The translations under genes were made by a program, and so were the position numbers. The notes beneath the pieces are model-generated. The model was not told where the DNA came from, ran no database searches, and saw only the letters and a list, made by a program, of their open reading frames with translations. From the NCBI GenBank assembly GCA_038277395.1, contig CM076196.1:80284286-80348285 (forward strand): DNA of 64,000 nt, written 5' to 3'. Below are positions 20,407-32,713 of the stretch, one piece after another; the stretch's first letter is position 1; each line of letters starts with the position of its first letter. The DNA comes from Dryocosmus kuriphilus (lineage: Eukaryota > Arthropoda > Insecta > Hymenoptera > Cynipidae).

Positions 20407-23400
20407 TCAGCCTTTAATAATACCCGTCCATCATTTGTAACAAAGCTAAGAAAGGAAAGGACCTTTGCGAAAGGCGACAAAGAAAAATTTATATTTGTAT
20501 AAAATCTCCATCGGTTTCAACAGCTTGCCATATTGCACCTATTCGCCCTCTTTCCTTACCATTCCGTGCGAAATCAGCTCAAATCGATGGTGGTCACTTA
20601 CACCATCGATTCTCAAGTACCTACCTAACATCCTCTATTGCACCATCTATTGAGTTATGGTAGGAGGAAATGTGGCGGCGACACGCGATACGCTTGGGCG
20701 ATCGATAGTCGATCGTGCGACGTGAGGTCGGTGTCGCCCTAGCGGCACTTCTGAGATTGGTACGCGAAATGTTGCTCGACGCCGCGCGCTATTCTGCGAG
20801 CAACGATCGAAATTAAATCTGAAAGCGCGCACGTGTGCCGGGGAACGTTGTGGTGGGGATCCACGATGTTACCGACCTAGCTTCATACCGGAAATATAGG
20901 GTACGGTCTGAACAGCATTGTCACCCATTTGCGCCCATTCTGTCGGGAACCATTGGCTTTTTGTTGGGTGCCATTAATGTTCCTCGGCTATAGTATTTTT
21001 TCCTCTTAGCGAACTCCTATAAAGTTCCTACTATTTTTGAAAATTTTGGCATATAAATTGTTGTTATAAATTCTGATGTGGTTACAATTATCCACTAGAT
21101 ATTGCTAGAAGAAACAATTGTCATGCGTTCTATTTTTCATTTTTTATAAAAATCTTCTAAAGATGTTTCCATTGTTTGACTTTTACAAAGAATTGTTTTT
21201 AGAATTGATAGGATTTGTGGTCAAGCTAAGTTTTGAGAAAATAAAGATGCACTCAAATTGTTTAGTTCTGCACTATCTATATTCCTGCTTGTTACTCTTT
21301 CATATTCTTTCGTATTTGCTTTGTCCTTGGTCATTCTCTATTGCTTTGGAGGCTGTTTGTTTTTGAAGTTATTGTTGTAAACCTTTTTGTAATTGAAATT
21401 AGCCAGTACTAATAATGCTTTCTAGTGTTCTAAGTCATCTGTTCTTGTCTGACCCTTCTTTCTCTGTTGAGATTGTTCCAACTTCTTTGTCCTCTCTTGC
21501 AGCTGTTAAAAAAGTTGTTCCTTCTTTCTGTTATTGTTGTAAATGTTTTGGAGCATATTTAGTTAGTACTCATACTTAAAGCAAAGTTTGCTATAGGTTT
21601 GTCAGTTATTGCACACTGAAAGTAAGAAATGCTTTTCCAACCAATTTGCTTGGTAGGAAACTTAATTTCTGGTATAATAAATTTGAAATCATCTTTTTTG
21701 TAGCTGCAAGTTCTCATACTTTTTGACGCTTTATATCATCTGTTCATATGTTTCTGTTTGTTTTTATGTTGCTGTTTCTTTAAGATGTGTTTGGTTCTCG
21801 ATTTTTCCGTTCCATGGTTATGTTTTGTAGTTGCCCTTCCTCCCTTACTTATTGCAGTTGTAGTTTGCTTTTTATTTGTAGTTTCTTATTGTTTTAGTTA
21901 TTTTTTCTCATCTTGACCTCATATTTGCTGTTCTTTATGTCTTCGTGACATTCTCGTTTCACACAATCTTTAGTTTTTCTTCTGTTTCTTCTGCTGGTGC
22001 TTATTCTTATTTTCCTGCTGTTTTTCATCCTTATCGTCATTCTCCCCTTGCCCTTCTTTTGATACTTATTCCTCTGCTTCAATTTTTTTTGCTACTTCCA
22101 GTAATTAGTTTTCTTCAAGCTCTTTCTTTTACTCAAATTATAATATTTTCTTTCACAAAGTTCAGTATACTTAAGGCAATTTCCAGAATTATGAATACTA
22201 TCAACTGATATAGTGATAAATCGAACTTAATTGTTTCCTCCACAGCTGGGCTATTGAAATCGCTTCGATGGCGAGGGGTTTTGTGAATTAAGCATGCTTC
22301 GGTGCTGTTTCGCTAAACCCCGACGGCGTCCCAACTTTCTCTACTTTAGCAATTACTTCCTTCTGCGACTCGCAACGTAAACGGTGCTCTGTGTGAAACG
22401 TATAATCAAGAGAGTAACGATCGTATAATTGAATCGGTCATTGCGGCAAGTTCGCAAGTCACGGTTTCTAGAGTTTGGTTAAACTTTAAAGTGGTACTTT
22501 TCCCCTAAAGAGATGGGATATTTAACCCCTGTTCATCATCATGAAACAACAATATCGCTAAATTCTCTGCGAAAACGTATCTAGATGTCTTTTCTCAAAT
22601 CTTAATCTACTTTTTCTCCGCGTATAAACTGAAAAACGATTATCTGAGGACTGTAACACATGTTGTAATTAAAACCTATTCCTAGTTCCGTTACTACTCA
22701 GTCATGGCTCTGCACCGAGCGTTCTATAATCCCTAAGGGTTTGTCCTACACATGTTTCGCTTTGCACGAACTGTCCTCGAAATGTTCAATATCCCCAGAA
22801 TCTGCATTGGAAGATGAATGTCGCACGTCGAATACGAATAGTGGATGATTTCTAGCACACCTGAGACCATTTGTAAAGCCAGATTGGTTAGAGTACAGGG
22901 AGGCAAAAGGGCATCGATCTGTCAAGAAGGGTTGGGGTTATTCCAGAATCTGACATTAACTGCAATGGAAATCATGGATTACCTATTGGTTTTCGATTAA
23001 CTGTCATCGTTGTGGAAGGATTCTTATAACTATTTCACGAGAGAAAATATATTCAAAACTGCCTTCTTTTTGAAGTTCTTTCACTGGGTGTAAAAGAGGC
23101 TCATCTTTTTGGAGTACTTGCATGAAACAAGTAGCTTGGCAGAGTAATACCACTCGAATCTACTCCGCCGTTAAATCCGGTATTAACCGTGACCCGGTTT
23201 GGCATTGCACTCCTTGATTCTCGTTTCGACAATCCTTTCGTTACCCCGGAGATATCGCCACGTTGTCATAGAATCGAGAGCCCTCGTGTAACTATTTAAT
23301 TCAGTGTGCTCTTATTCAGAAAATAGAGCCAAATCTCTTGCAAGGCTAATGTAACAATACTACCCCATCCACAAAAGCCAAAAACACGTTTTATCAAATA

Positions 23401-25276
23401 CACAAATAGCCTTCGAGAAACTTCTGATTGAAGTTAAAATTGAAACTGGGATTAGAGACTATTTGACGAGGGTTTAGGTGGACCAAGATCTGGGTCAAAG
23501 TTGAGATCTACACCGAGGTTGAAGCGTGGTTTAAATTCACATTGAATTTCAGATATAGTTTAACAATTGTTATTTAATTAATAATTAGAAGTTAAGAGAC
23601 GGTGATATCGCTTTTAAATTATTCAGGGGCTGTTCTTAAAAGACGTTAAGTTTAGTGGGTAGATTACATATTTGCCAATAATGCACTCTTTCTCTTATGA
23701 TATTTTGTCAGTCAACTTCCTATAAACGTTTTTTTTTACTGAAAATTTATCCCTAAGTGCTAAAACAAGTGCCTGTTTGAATTAAACCAATAAATGTGAG
23801 TAAGAATAGTTTGCTGACGTGGAAGTCGGGAGGACTTGAAGCAGGAGCAGGCTGAACGGTGTTTTAGATTTTCGAAAGCATCGCGTTAATTCACGCTCTC
23901 AGTGCTTCTTTTCTTTCTCATTTTGAAGCCCTCTCTAAATCCCTCTTCTTGTCATCCTCTTTTTTGCACGTACGGCACGGTACCGCAAAATGTAATATTT
24001 CCACTGTACGTCCTGCAGGCTACCAATCTTCGCAGAAGCAATAATAGCAGACCGTTCGTCCAGCTGTCCATTCGTCCTGCTCTCCCTTGGCCTCTTTCTC
24101 CCATTCCATTCCATAGCACTAGTCACTTCCTCATCCTCCTTCCTCCTATGTCCTACGTCCTCCTCTATGCCCTCATTTTGTGCTTTCCTCTTCATTCCTT
24201 CGAAATTTGTGGTTTTCTAGCTTCCTCTCGTTCCAGGACATGATGAAAACAAGATAGAAACGCATGACTTTTTCTCTTTCTCTGCTTATCTTTTTCCCTA
24301 ATTCTCTCCTTCTCTCTTCCTCCCTTAACTTTTGTTCATGTTCTCTCTTTGAGTCAATCCTTTTCTCTGCTATACCTTCACCACACTCTGTATTTAGCAC
24401 CGATATTTGCCTTGACAAAACGGAATCGCCTTCACATGCCGGTGAGTGGCGGCAGAGTTCCGTGTTTGAACTATAGTAATTTGAGGCAGGCTAATGAAAG
24501 TGCTGCGCAAACAGCGTCGCGACGCCCCGACGTCAAAGCCAAAACCTCCGTCCTCCACCAGTTTCCTCCGTCCCCTTTTACCACCCTTAGCCACCTATCG
24601 GCTTTTCTCTTCGCTTATCCACCCTCCCCCCTATTTCCCCCCTAGTCGACCGCGAAACGAAACTCTTTCGCGGTATTGGTTGTCTTAGGTTCGATTCGAC
24701 GGACGCTGCCTGAGGTTTTCGACTCGAGCGATTGAACGAGTGCAGCAACAACATTGTATTATGGCACCGTGTGTGTTTTCGGCACGAGGAAATACCGCGT
24801 TTATTTGTACAAACGACAGATACGTGTATGTGTGACGTCATAGGCACATGTGCACGTTCACACCGCATGTGTTAGGCGAGCGGAGGCGAATGGCCGCCTA
24901 GGAAAAGGGATTTTTCACTTCTGCCGCTCGTATTCCTTTACGAGGGGGTCGATTGCACGGCACTTTTCATTTCGAGCTTTTGTGATGTAAGATGGAGTTC
25001 TGGGTCAGATGAAAGTTGAAAAGAAACCTTGTAAAAGGTTTTAGTGATAATCCGTCAAACTTTATTTTTACATCTAATGTCTGAAAGCAAGCAGTAACTT
25101 TGCTAAGATTTTTATTTAAGATTCTCATTTTAGTCATTCTGATCAGTTTTAATAGAAGATTCCGTTTTACTATCCACAAATTAGATAGCTATCTTACCAA
25201 CCCAACTTATTAATTAAATTCTACAAAATATTTTATATCTCTAGGACAAAATAGACATTATTTTCAAAAAGAAATG
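20407..25276. other. Unassigned region
   Basis: No recognised gene. The patch 20640-20880 is CpG-rich (many GCGC, CGAT and ACGT words) and could be a promoter or exon. The stretch 21118-22210 is strongly T-rich on the plus strand, and 23900-24400 and 24550-24660 are pyrimidine-rich. A possible splice donor (CCGGTGAGTG) lies near 24440, but I cannot build an exon around it. Confidence 0.45.
20640..20880. other. CpG-rich patch
   Basis: Dense CpG in an otherwise AT-rich neighbourhood, directly right of the PLE truncation point. In insects such patches often mark promoters or exons, but there is no independent evidence of either here. Confidence 0.35.
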
Positions 25277-25305
25277 AAATAAAGTTTTCTGTGGAAAAAG
25301 GAACG
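25277..25305. repeat. Left arm of the family 4 tRNA hairpin
   Basis: About 28 of 30 positions match the reverse complement of 25430-25459, including TTTTCTGTGGAAAAAGGAACG. Between this arm and the cloverleaf are 46 extra bases, unlike families 1-3, where the arm nearly abuts the acceptor. Confidence 0.85.
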
Positions 25306-25351
25306 TGGGATCCGAACAAAGAATCCTAGGACTTTTTTTCAATACGCACTG

Positions 25352-25423
25352 AGTTTGGTGGCTCAGTTGGTAGAGCATTCGTCTGGCAAACGAAAGGTCC
25401 TGGGTTCTGATCCCAGCGAAGTT
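25352..25423 (+). tRNA. tRNA-Ala(GGC)-like cloverleaf, family 4
   Basis: The fold is 7-bp acceptor with one G-G mismatch and two G-U pairs, TG, a 16-nt D arm (GCTC/GAGC), 1 nt, anticodon arm TTCGT-CTGGCAA-ACGAA, 5-nt variable loop, T arm CTGGG-TTCTGAT-CCCAG, acceptor: 72 nt. Position 33 is U and the anticodon would be GGC (Ala). The T loop TTCTGAT departs from the normal TTCGAAT, and the weak acceptor argues against a working tRNA. A run of seven T lies just 3', a possible Pol III terminator, and is part of the right hairpin arm. Confidence 0.65.
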
Positions 25424-25429
25424 GGAAGG

Positions 25430-25459
25430 CGTTCCTTTTTTTCACAGAAAATTTTATTT
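25430..25459. repeat. Right arm of the family 4 tRNA hairpin
   Basis: Reverse complement of 25277-25305 with about two mismatches; it starts 6 bases after the cloverleaf. It makes the cloverleaf the tip of a hairpin of about 180 nt. Confidence 0.85.
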
Positions 25460-27567
25460 AATAACTTTGCTTTTCGTTAGCAAAAAGACGTTCTAAATAT
25501 TAGTAGAGCGTTTTTGTGTTCTTATATTTACCTTTGACCGCTTTTTTGAAAGAGATCACAGAGATGTATTTAATAGGGTGGGTCGAAAAATAAAAAAAAT
25601 GGAAATCAAAATCTGCCTTGCACTGAAAAGTTTCATTTTGGGTCCCTTCCTGTCTAAATTTTGAAATAGATCGATCATTATCCTGAGGTTCTCTGGCGTT
25701 AAAATAAGTACAAAATGTTCACAATTCACAGTTTTCCAAAAATCACTAATATTAATTTTTTTTCGTAATCTGCATGATATGCCCAATTTTCAAAAACTTT
25801 GTAAAACTACAAAAAACTAAAATAACTTTTAAAAGCTTCGAAAGGCATACTAAAATTTTTTGAACACACAAAATTTACCTGAAGAAAAAGTGAGAAGATT
25901 AAAAATTGGCGATCCTCAGAGTTTTGCAAAAACTTATAATACGACAAAAATTCAAAAATCTTGTACGATTTTAATATTTTCAGTTTTTTTAGGACCAAAT
26001 CTCATTTTTATAAATTTCAAGAAACTACAATAGTTTTTAAAAGCTTTGCAAAGTAATTGCTAAAAAGAATGTTAATATAATATGCCAGGCTTATAAAATT
26101 AAAAATTTTTTAGGCTTACACAAATCAGATTTTGTCCCAGAAAATCGAAAAATATTGAAGTCTTACAAGATGTTTGAAAATTAGGTATATTATGCTGATT
26201 ACCAAAAAAAATAATGGTATCGTTTTCTGTAAAACTCTGAGAGTTACGAGTTTTTAGATATGATTAGTCCCACGGAAATTCAGGATCGATGTGTTTCAAA
26301 TTTTATACGGGCTATAAGGGAGCCAAAATTTAAGTTTCCAGTGCTAGGCTGTTTTTGAGTTTTAATTGTTTTTTCGTTTGTTCCATTCAAGTATTTATAT
26401 ATTTCACTCTATTTTAAAAAGTTATTATTACTTCAATAGAAACAATAATTTACATGAATTTGTTATTTCTATGTAGATTCTGAGCAACAAAGGTCTTACT
26501 TTGCATTAATATATACATATGCGGTATGACGTGAGAGTTAGTCCATGAAATTCGTGTTGACCGATTTACGGCATGGCATGGATAAATTTAGGCTCAAACT
26601 TTTACATGCAGTTCACGAACGTCTTGTATAAGTTCGCCTACATGCGTGCTTAAAACGCAAAGTATAGTTCACAAGTTTCGCAGGGAGAGTATCCAAAATT
26701 ATATTAGAGAACTTGAAAAAAGTTATTCCATCATTCCTCGTAATGTATTTCCATTTCATTTATTCACATTATATATTCTTAGATCGATTTATAATTAATT
26801 GCTGCCAAAGCTTTAAATTTATTGACTACTTGTTTTTTTTTTTTTTTAGTTTTTAAGAGCCGAGGTTCCTCATTCCTCGTGTTTATGAAAAACTACTTCT
26901 TTGACGTACGAAAAGTCAGATAATAATTGGGTAGCGTGCTAATGCAAATTTTGGCATCAACGCAAGCGCTTCTTCTTAATTTTTGCTGTGGGGCTACTGT
27001 TCCTTGGCTGCTTCGTCGTGCACCGGATTACCGTAGCATCCAGGAAGGGCGTTAATCTCGTGGAATATTTCGTCCCCGTGCCGAAATGCAACTACCCATC
27101 CCCTCTAGCTTGAGTAAGTGTAACCTAATAAGGATGCGAATTTCACCCCTCAGCCCACATCTTTCCAACACCCCCTTAGCTGCGACAAGCCGTCCCGACG
27201 TCGGCCTCTCGGCAGTTTCGCAGTTGCCAAGCGCGATAATTTCAGTTAATACTGGCACTGCCTCTGTTGTGCTTTCTTTTAAGGAGAGTAAGTACATACG
27301 ACGTTAGACGCTTAAATATATTGTCCGCCCTCAGGATCGAACGATGATTAAATTGGAGGCGCTCCTATATTCTACGCGTACATGGTTTTCATCCGGTACG
27401 TGTTGCCAGATATACAAAATGTACACAGCGCATTTACTAAGTGCCTTATAACTTATTCCTGAATTAACTTCGAGAGCATTTCGAAATTCGTCGAATTTCT
27501 TCTTTAAATAATGAATTTTCTTAGATCTTAAAAACGTATCTCATCCCTCTCTTCTTCTTTCTAGACC
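25460..27567. other. AT-rich region without recognised genes
   Basis: The part 25560-26340 is low in complexity and rich in TTTTCAAAAA-like words. It opens with AGGGTGGGTCGAAAAAT near 25575, which loosely resembles the end of the foldback element at 42618, so it may be an old relative. The patch at 27000-27300 is GC-richer, with open frames on both strands, but has no recognisable domain. Confidence 0.4.
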
Positions 27568-27579
27568 TTCTTAATTAAT
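27568..27579. repeat. Left 12-bp direct repeat of array 2
   Basis: TTCTTAATTAAT is repeated at 32650-32661, at the other border of the array. The last five bases can also be aligned to the repeat unit, so the unambiguous duplication is 7-12 bp, with microhomology at this junction. Confidence 0.6.
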
Positions 27580-27670
27580 TTCTTTTTGATATTAATGGTT
27601 TTGATCTACTTGGTCATGTGTTAAAGCTGGATGAGCTAAGATTATTTTAGTTTGTGAAAAAATTCATTCT

Positions 27671-27741
27671 AGACCCGCTGGGAAACGAACCCAGGTCTAC
27701 AGATGGCTGGTCTAGTGCTCTACCCACTAAGCTACAGAGAG
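27671..27741 (-). tRNA. tRNA-like cloverleaf, family 2 (representative)
   Basis: On the minus strand: acceptor with 5 good pairs next to the core and the last two mismatched, D arm GCTTAGTGGGTAGAGC, anticodon stem with 4 of 5 pairs, 4-nt variable loop, perfect T stem CTGGG/CCCAG. The anticodon loop in the standard units is CCAGCCA: the triplet would be AGC (Ala), but position 33 is C, not U. The T loop TTCGTTT has T in place of the normal A58. The A box is close to consensus and the B box is off by one or two bases. A run of six T follows within about 10 nt of the acceptor. It looks tRNA-derived and is unlikely to decode. Confidence 0.65.
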
Positions 27742-29229
27742 ACAAGATTCATTTTTCACAAAATCCAACAGGCACATTTCGACGAAATGTCAAACCTGTA
27801 TAAAACTTCTAATCTTGTAGGATAATATATGTTAGATGTTATTATTGTTGACCAGGGTAGGTTTAATTTATTTTTGGTGCTAATAGTTTTGGTGTACTTG
27901 GTCATGAGTTAAAGCTCGACGAGCTAAGATTATTTTAGCTTGTGAAAAAATTCTCTCTAGCCCTGCTGGGAAACAAACCCAGGTCTACAGATGGCTGGTC
28001 TGGTGCTCTACCCACTAAGCTACGGAGAGACGAGATTCATTTTTTACAAACTCCAACAGGTACATTTCGACGAAATGTAAAACCTGTATAAGACTTCTAA
28101 TCTTATAGGATAATATATGTTAGATGTTATTATTGTTGATCTGCGTAGGTTTAATTTATTTTTGATGGTAATGGTTTTGATCTACTTGGTCATATGTTAA
28201 AGCTCGACGAGCTAAAATTATTTTAGCTTGTGAAAAAATTCTCTCTAGCCCTGCTGGGAAACAAACCCAGGTCTACAGATGGCTGGTCTGGTGCTCTACC
28301 CACTAAGCTACGGAGAGACGAGATTCATTTTTTACAAACTCCAACAGGTACATTTCGACGAAATGTAAAACCTGTATAAGACTTCTAATCTTATAGGATA
28401 ATATATGTTAGATGTTATTATTGTTGATCTGCTTAGGTTTAATTTATTTTTGATGTTAATGGTTTTGATCTACTTGGTCATATGTTAAAGCTCGACGAGC
28501 TAAAATTATTTTAGCTTGTGAAAAAATTCTCTCTAGCCCTGCTGGGAAACAAACCCAGGTCTACAGATGGCTGGTCTCGTGCTCTACCCACTAAGCTACG
28601 GAGAGACGAGATTCATTTTTTACAAACTCCAACAGGTACATTTCGACGAAATGTAAAACCTGTATAAGACTTCTAATCTTTTAGGATATTATATGTTAGA
28701 TGTTATTATTCTTGATCTGCGTAGGTTTAATTTATTTTTGATGTTAATGGTTCTGATCTACTTGGTCATGTATTAAAGCTCGACGAGCTAAGATTATTTT
28801 AGCTTGTGAAAAAATTCTCTCTAGCCCCGCTGGGAAACGAACCCAGGTCTACAGATGGCTGGTCTGGTGCTCTACCCACTAAGCTACGGAGAGACGAGAT
28901 TCATTTTTTACAAACTCCAACAGGTACATTTCGACGAAATGTAAAACCTGTATAAGACTTCTAATCTTATAGGATAATATATGTTAGATGTTATTATTGT
29001 TGATCTGCGTAGGTTTAATTTATTTTTGATGTTAATGGTTCTGATCTACTTGGTCATGTATTAAAGCTCGACGAGCTAAGATTATTTTAGCTTGTGAAAA
29101 AATTCTCTCTAGCCCCGCTGGGAAACGAACCCAGGTCTACAGATGGCTGGTCTGGTGCTCTACCCACTAAGCTACGGAGAGACGAGATTCATTTTTTACA
29201 AACTCCAACAGGTACATTTCGACGAAATG

Positions 29230-29480
29230 TAAAGACCTGTATCTTATAGGATAATATATGCTAGATGTTATTATTGTTGATCTGCGTAGGTTTAATTTAT
29301 TTTTGATGGTAATGGTTTTTCTAATTGGTTATAGCTCGGATAAAATTATTTTAGCTTGTGAAAAGATGTTGGGAAACAAATTATTGTTGATCTGCGGAGT
29401 AGGTTTACATTTCGACGAAATGTAAAACCTGTATAAGACTTCTAATTTTGATGTTAGATGTTATTATTGTTGATAATTTA
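29230..29480. repeat. Scrambled, deleted unit in array 2
   Basis: The normal 288-bp pattern is replaced by short fragments of the unit in order but with many internal deletions (for example TTGTTGATCTGCG pieces followed directly by CATTTCGACGAAATG). The cloverleaf is almost entirely lost. A second, shorter scrambled piece lies at about 30400-30500. Confidence 0.8.
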
Positions 29481-32257
29481 TTTTTGATGTTAATGGTTTT
29501 GATCTACTTGGTCATATGTTAAAGCTCGACGAGCTAAAATTATTTTAGCTTGTGAAAAAATTCTCTCTAGCCCTGCTGGGAAACAAACCCAGGTCTACAG
29601 ATGGCTGGTCTCGTGCTCTACCCACTAAGCTACGGAGAGACGAGATTCATTTTTTACAAACTCCAACAGGTACATTTCGACGAAATGTAAAACCTGTATA
29701 AGACTTCTAATCTTTTAGGATATTATATGTTAGATGTTATTATTGTTGATCTGCGTAGGTTTAATTTATTTTTGATGTTAATGGTTTTGATCTACTTGGT
29801 CATATGTTAAAGCTCGACGAGCTAAAATTATTTTAGCTTGTGAAAAAATTCTCTCTAGCCCTGCTGGGAAACAAACCCAGGTCTACAGATGGCTGGTCTG
29901 GTGCTCTACCCACTAAGCTACGGAGAGACGAGATTCATTTTTTACAAACTCCAACAGGTACATTTCGACGAAATGTAAAACCTGTATAAGACTTCTAATC
30001 TTTTAGGATATTATATGTTAGATGTTATTATTCTTGATCTGCGTAGGTTTAATTTATTTTTGATGTTAATGGTTCTGATCTACTTGGTCATGTATTAAAG
30101 CTCGACGAGCTAAAATTATTTTAGCTTGTGAAAAAATTCTCTCTAGCCCTGCTGGGAAACAAACCCAGGTCTACAGATGGCTGGTCTCGTGCTCTACCCA
30201 CTAAGCTACGGAGAGACGAGATTCATTTTTTACAAACTCCAACAGGTACATTTCGACGAAATGTAAAACCTGTATAAGACTTCTAATCTTATAGGATAAT
30301 ATATGTTAGATGTTATTATTGTTGATCTGCGTAGGTTTAATTTATTTTTGATGTTAATGGTTCTGATCTACTTGGTCATGTATTAAAGCTCGACGAGCTA
30401 AAATTATTTTCTTGTGAATGTGGGAAACAAACCCAGGTCTATGGCTAAAGCTCGACGAGCTAAGATTATTTTAGCTTGTGAAAAACTTGGTCATGTATCT
30501 CTAGCTTGTGAAAAAATTCTCTCTAGCCCCGCTGGGAAACGAACCCAGGTCTACAGATGGCTGGTCTGGTGCTCTACCCACTAAGCTACGGAGAGACGAG
30601 ATTCATTTTTTACAAACTCCAACAGGTACATTTCGACGAAATGTAAAACCTGTATAAGACTTCTAATCTTATAGGATAATATATGTTAGATGTTATTATT
30701 GTTGATCTGCGTAGGTTTAATTTATTTTTGATGGTAATGGTTTTGATCTACTTGGTCATATGTTAAAGCTCGATGAGCTAAAATTATTTTAGCTTGTGAA
30801 AAAATTCTCTCTAGCCCTGCTGGGAAACAAACCCAGCTCTACAGATGGCTGGTCTGGTGCTCTACCCACTAAGCTACGGAGAGACGAGATTCATTTTTTA
30901 CAAACTCCAACAGGTACATTTCGACGAAATGTAAAACCTGTATAAGACTTCTAATCTTATAGGATAATATATGTTAGATGTTATTATTGTTGATCTGCGT
31001 AGGTTTAATTTATTTTTGATGTTAATGGTTTTGATCTACTTGGTCATATGTTAAAGCTCGACGAGCTAAAATTATTTTAGCTTGTGAAAAAATTCTCTCT
31101 AGCCCTGCTGGGAAACAAACCCAGGTCTACAGATGGCTGGTCTCGTGCTCTACCCACTAAGCTACGGAGAGACGAGATTCATTTTTTACAAACTCCAACA
31201 GGTACATTTCGACGAAATGTAAAACCTGTATAAGACTTCTAATCTTTTAGGATATTATATGTTAGATGTTATTATTGTTGATCTGCGTAGGTTTAATTTA
31301 TTTTTGATGTTAATGGTTTTGATCTACTTGGTCATATGTTAAAGCTCGACGAGCTAAAATTATTTTAGCTTGTGAAAAAATTCTCTCTAGCCCTGCTGGG
31401 AAAAAAACCCAGGTCTACAGATGGCTGGTCTCGTGCTCTACCCACTAAGCTACGGAGAGACGAGATTCATTTTTTACAAACTCCAACAGGTACATTTCGA
31501 CGAAATGTAAAACCTGTATAAGACTTCTAATCTTATAGGATAATATATGTTAGATGTTATTATTGTTGATCTGCGTAGGTTTAATTTATTTTTGATGGTA
31601 ATGGTTTTGATCTACTTGGTCATATGTTAAAGCTCGATGAGCTAAAATTATTTTAGCTTGTGAAAAAATTCTCTCTAGCCCTGCTGGGAAACAAACCCAG
31701 GTCTACAGATGGCTGGTCTGGTGCTCTACCCACTAAGCTACGGAGAGACGAGATTCATTTTTTACAAACTCCAACAGGTACATTTCGACGAAATGTAAAA
31801 CCTGTATAAGACTTCTAATCTTTTAGGATATTATATGTTAGATGTTATTATTCTTGATCTGCGTAGGTTTAATTTATTTTTGATGTTAATGGTTCTGATC
31901 TACTTGGTCATGTATTAAAGCTCGACGAGCTAAAATTATTTTAGCTTGTGAAAAAATTCTCTCTAGCCCTGCTGGGAAAAAAACCCAGGTCTACAGATGG
32001 CTGGTCTCGTGCTCTACCCACTAAGCTACGGAGAGACGAGATTCATTTTTTACAAACTCCAACAGGTACATTTCGACGAAATGTAAAACCTGTATAAGAC
32101 TTCTAATCTTATAGGATAATATATGTTAGATGTTATTATTGTTGATCTGCGTAGGTTTAATTTATTTTTGATGTTAATGGTTTTGATCTACTTGGTCATG
32201 TGTTAAAGCTCGACGAGCTAAGATTATTTTAGTTTGTGAAAAAATTCTCTCTATTCT

Positions 32258-32649
32258 CGCTTAGCTCGTCGAGCTTTAACACATACCAAGTAGAACAAAA
32301 CTATTAGCATCAAAAATAAATTAAACCTACGCTGGTCAACAATAATAACAGCTAACATATATTACTCTACAAGATTAGAAATCTTATATAGGTTTGATAT
32401 TTCGTCGAAATTTACCTGTTGGAGTGTGTGAAAAATGAATCTCGTCTCTCCGTCGCTTAGTGGGTAGAGCACCAGACGGGCCATCTATAGACCTGTGTTC
32501 GTTTCCCAGCGGGGCTAGAGAGAATTTTTTCACAAACTAAAATAATCTTAGCTCGTCGAGCTTTACACATGACCAAGTAGATCAAAACCATTAACATAAA
32601 AAATAACTTAAACCTACGCTGGTCAACAATAATAACATCTAACGTATAA
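32258..32649 (+). repeat. Inverted terminal segment of array 2
   Basis: More than one full unit in reverse orientation, with a plus-strand cloverleaf at 32446-32516 whose flanking arms are intact. The direct-to-inverted switch falls in the CTCTCTA sequence of the 3' hairpin arm. It ends at the 12-bp direct repeat. Confidence 0.85.
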
Positions 32650-32661
32650 TTCTTAATTAAT
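32650..32661. repeat. Right 12-bp direct repeat of array 2
   Basis: Identical to 27568-27579 (TTCTTAATTAAT). On this side the repeat does not overlap the unit. Confidence 0.6.
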
Positions 32662-32713
32662 ATTTTTACGACACCTTCAATTCTGGATAAACCGCTAACA
32701 TTCTCCTCTTATA

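Larger units (their letters stand above)
27580..32649 (-). mobile_element. Family 2 tRNA-hairpin array: 288-bp units, 15 direct and 1 inverted
   Basis: Fifteen 71-nt cloverleaf sequences on the minus strand lie at 27671-27741, 27959-28029, 28247-28317, 28535-28605, 28823-28893, 29111-29181, 29569-29639, 29857-29927, 30145-30215, 30525-30595, 30813-30883, 31101-31171, 31389-31459, 31677-31747 and 31965-32035. One more lies on the plus strand at 32446-32516. The spacing is 288 bp except where scrambled short units intervene (about 29230-29480 and 30400-30500). Arms beginning AGYTTGTRAAAAA extend the acceptor stem on both sides. At about 32258 the last direct unit stops inside its 3' arm and an inverted stretch of about 388 bp follows up to 32649. 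Neighbouring units are almost identical, while the first unit (27580-27860) and the inverted end are more diverged, as expected if the interior is still being homogenised. Confidence 0.85.

Noticed and set aside
25352..25423. Functional tRNA-Ala(GGC) gene
   Set aside because: The acceptor has a mismatch and two G-U pairs, the T loop is non-standard, and the sequence is embedded in a long inverted repeat. A tRNA-derived element is more likely.
27580..32649. CRISPR-like array
   Set aside because: Repeat units are long (288 bp), contiguous without unique spacers, and the context is eukaryotic.
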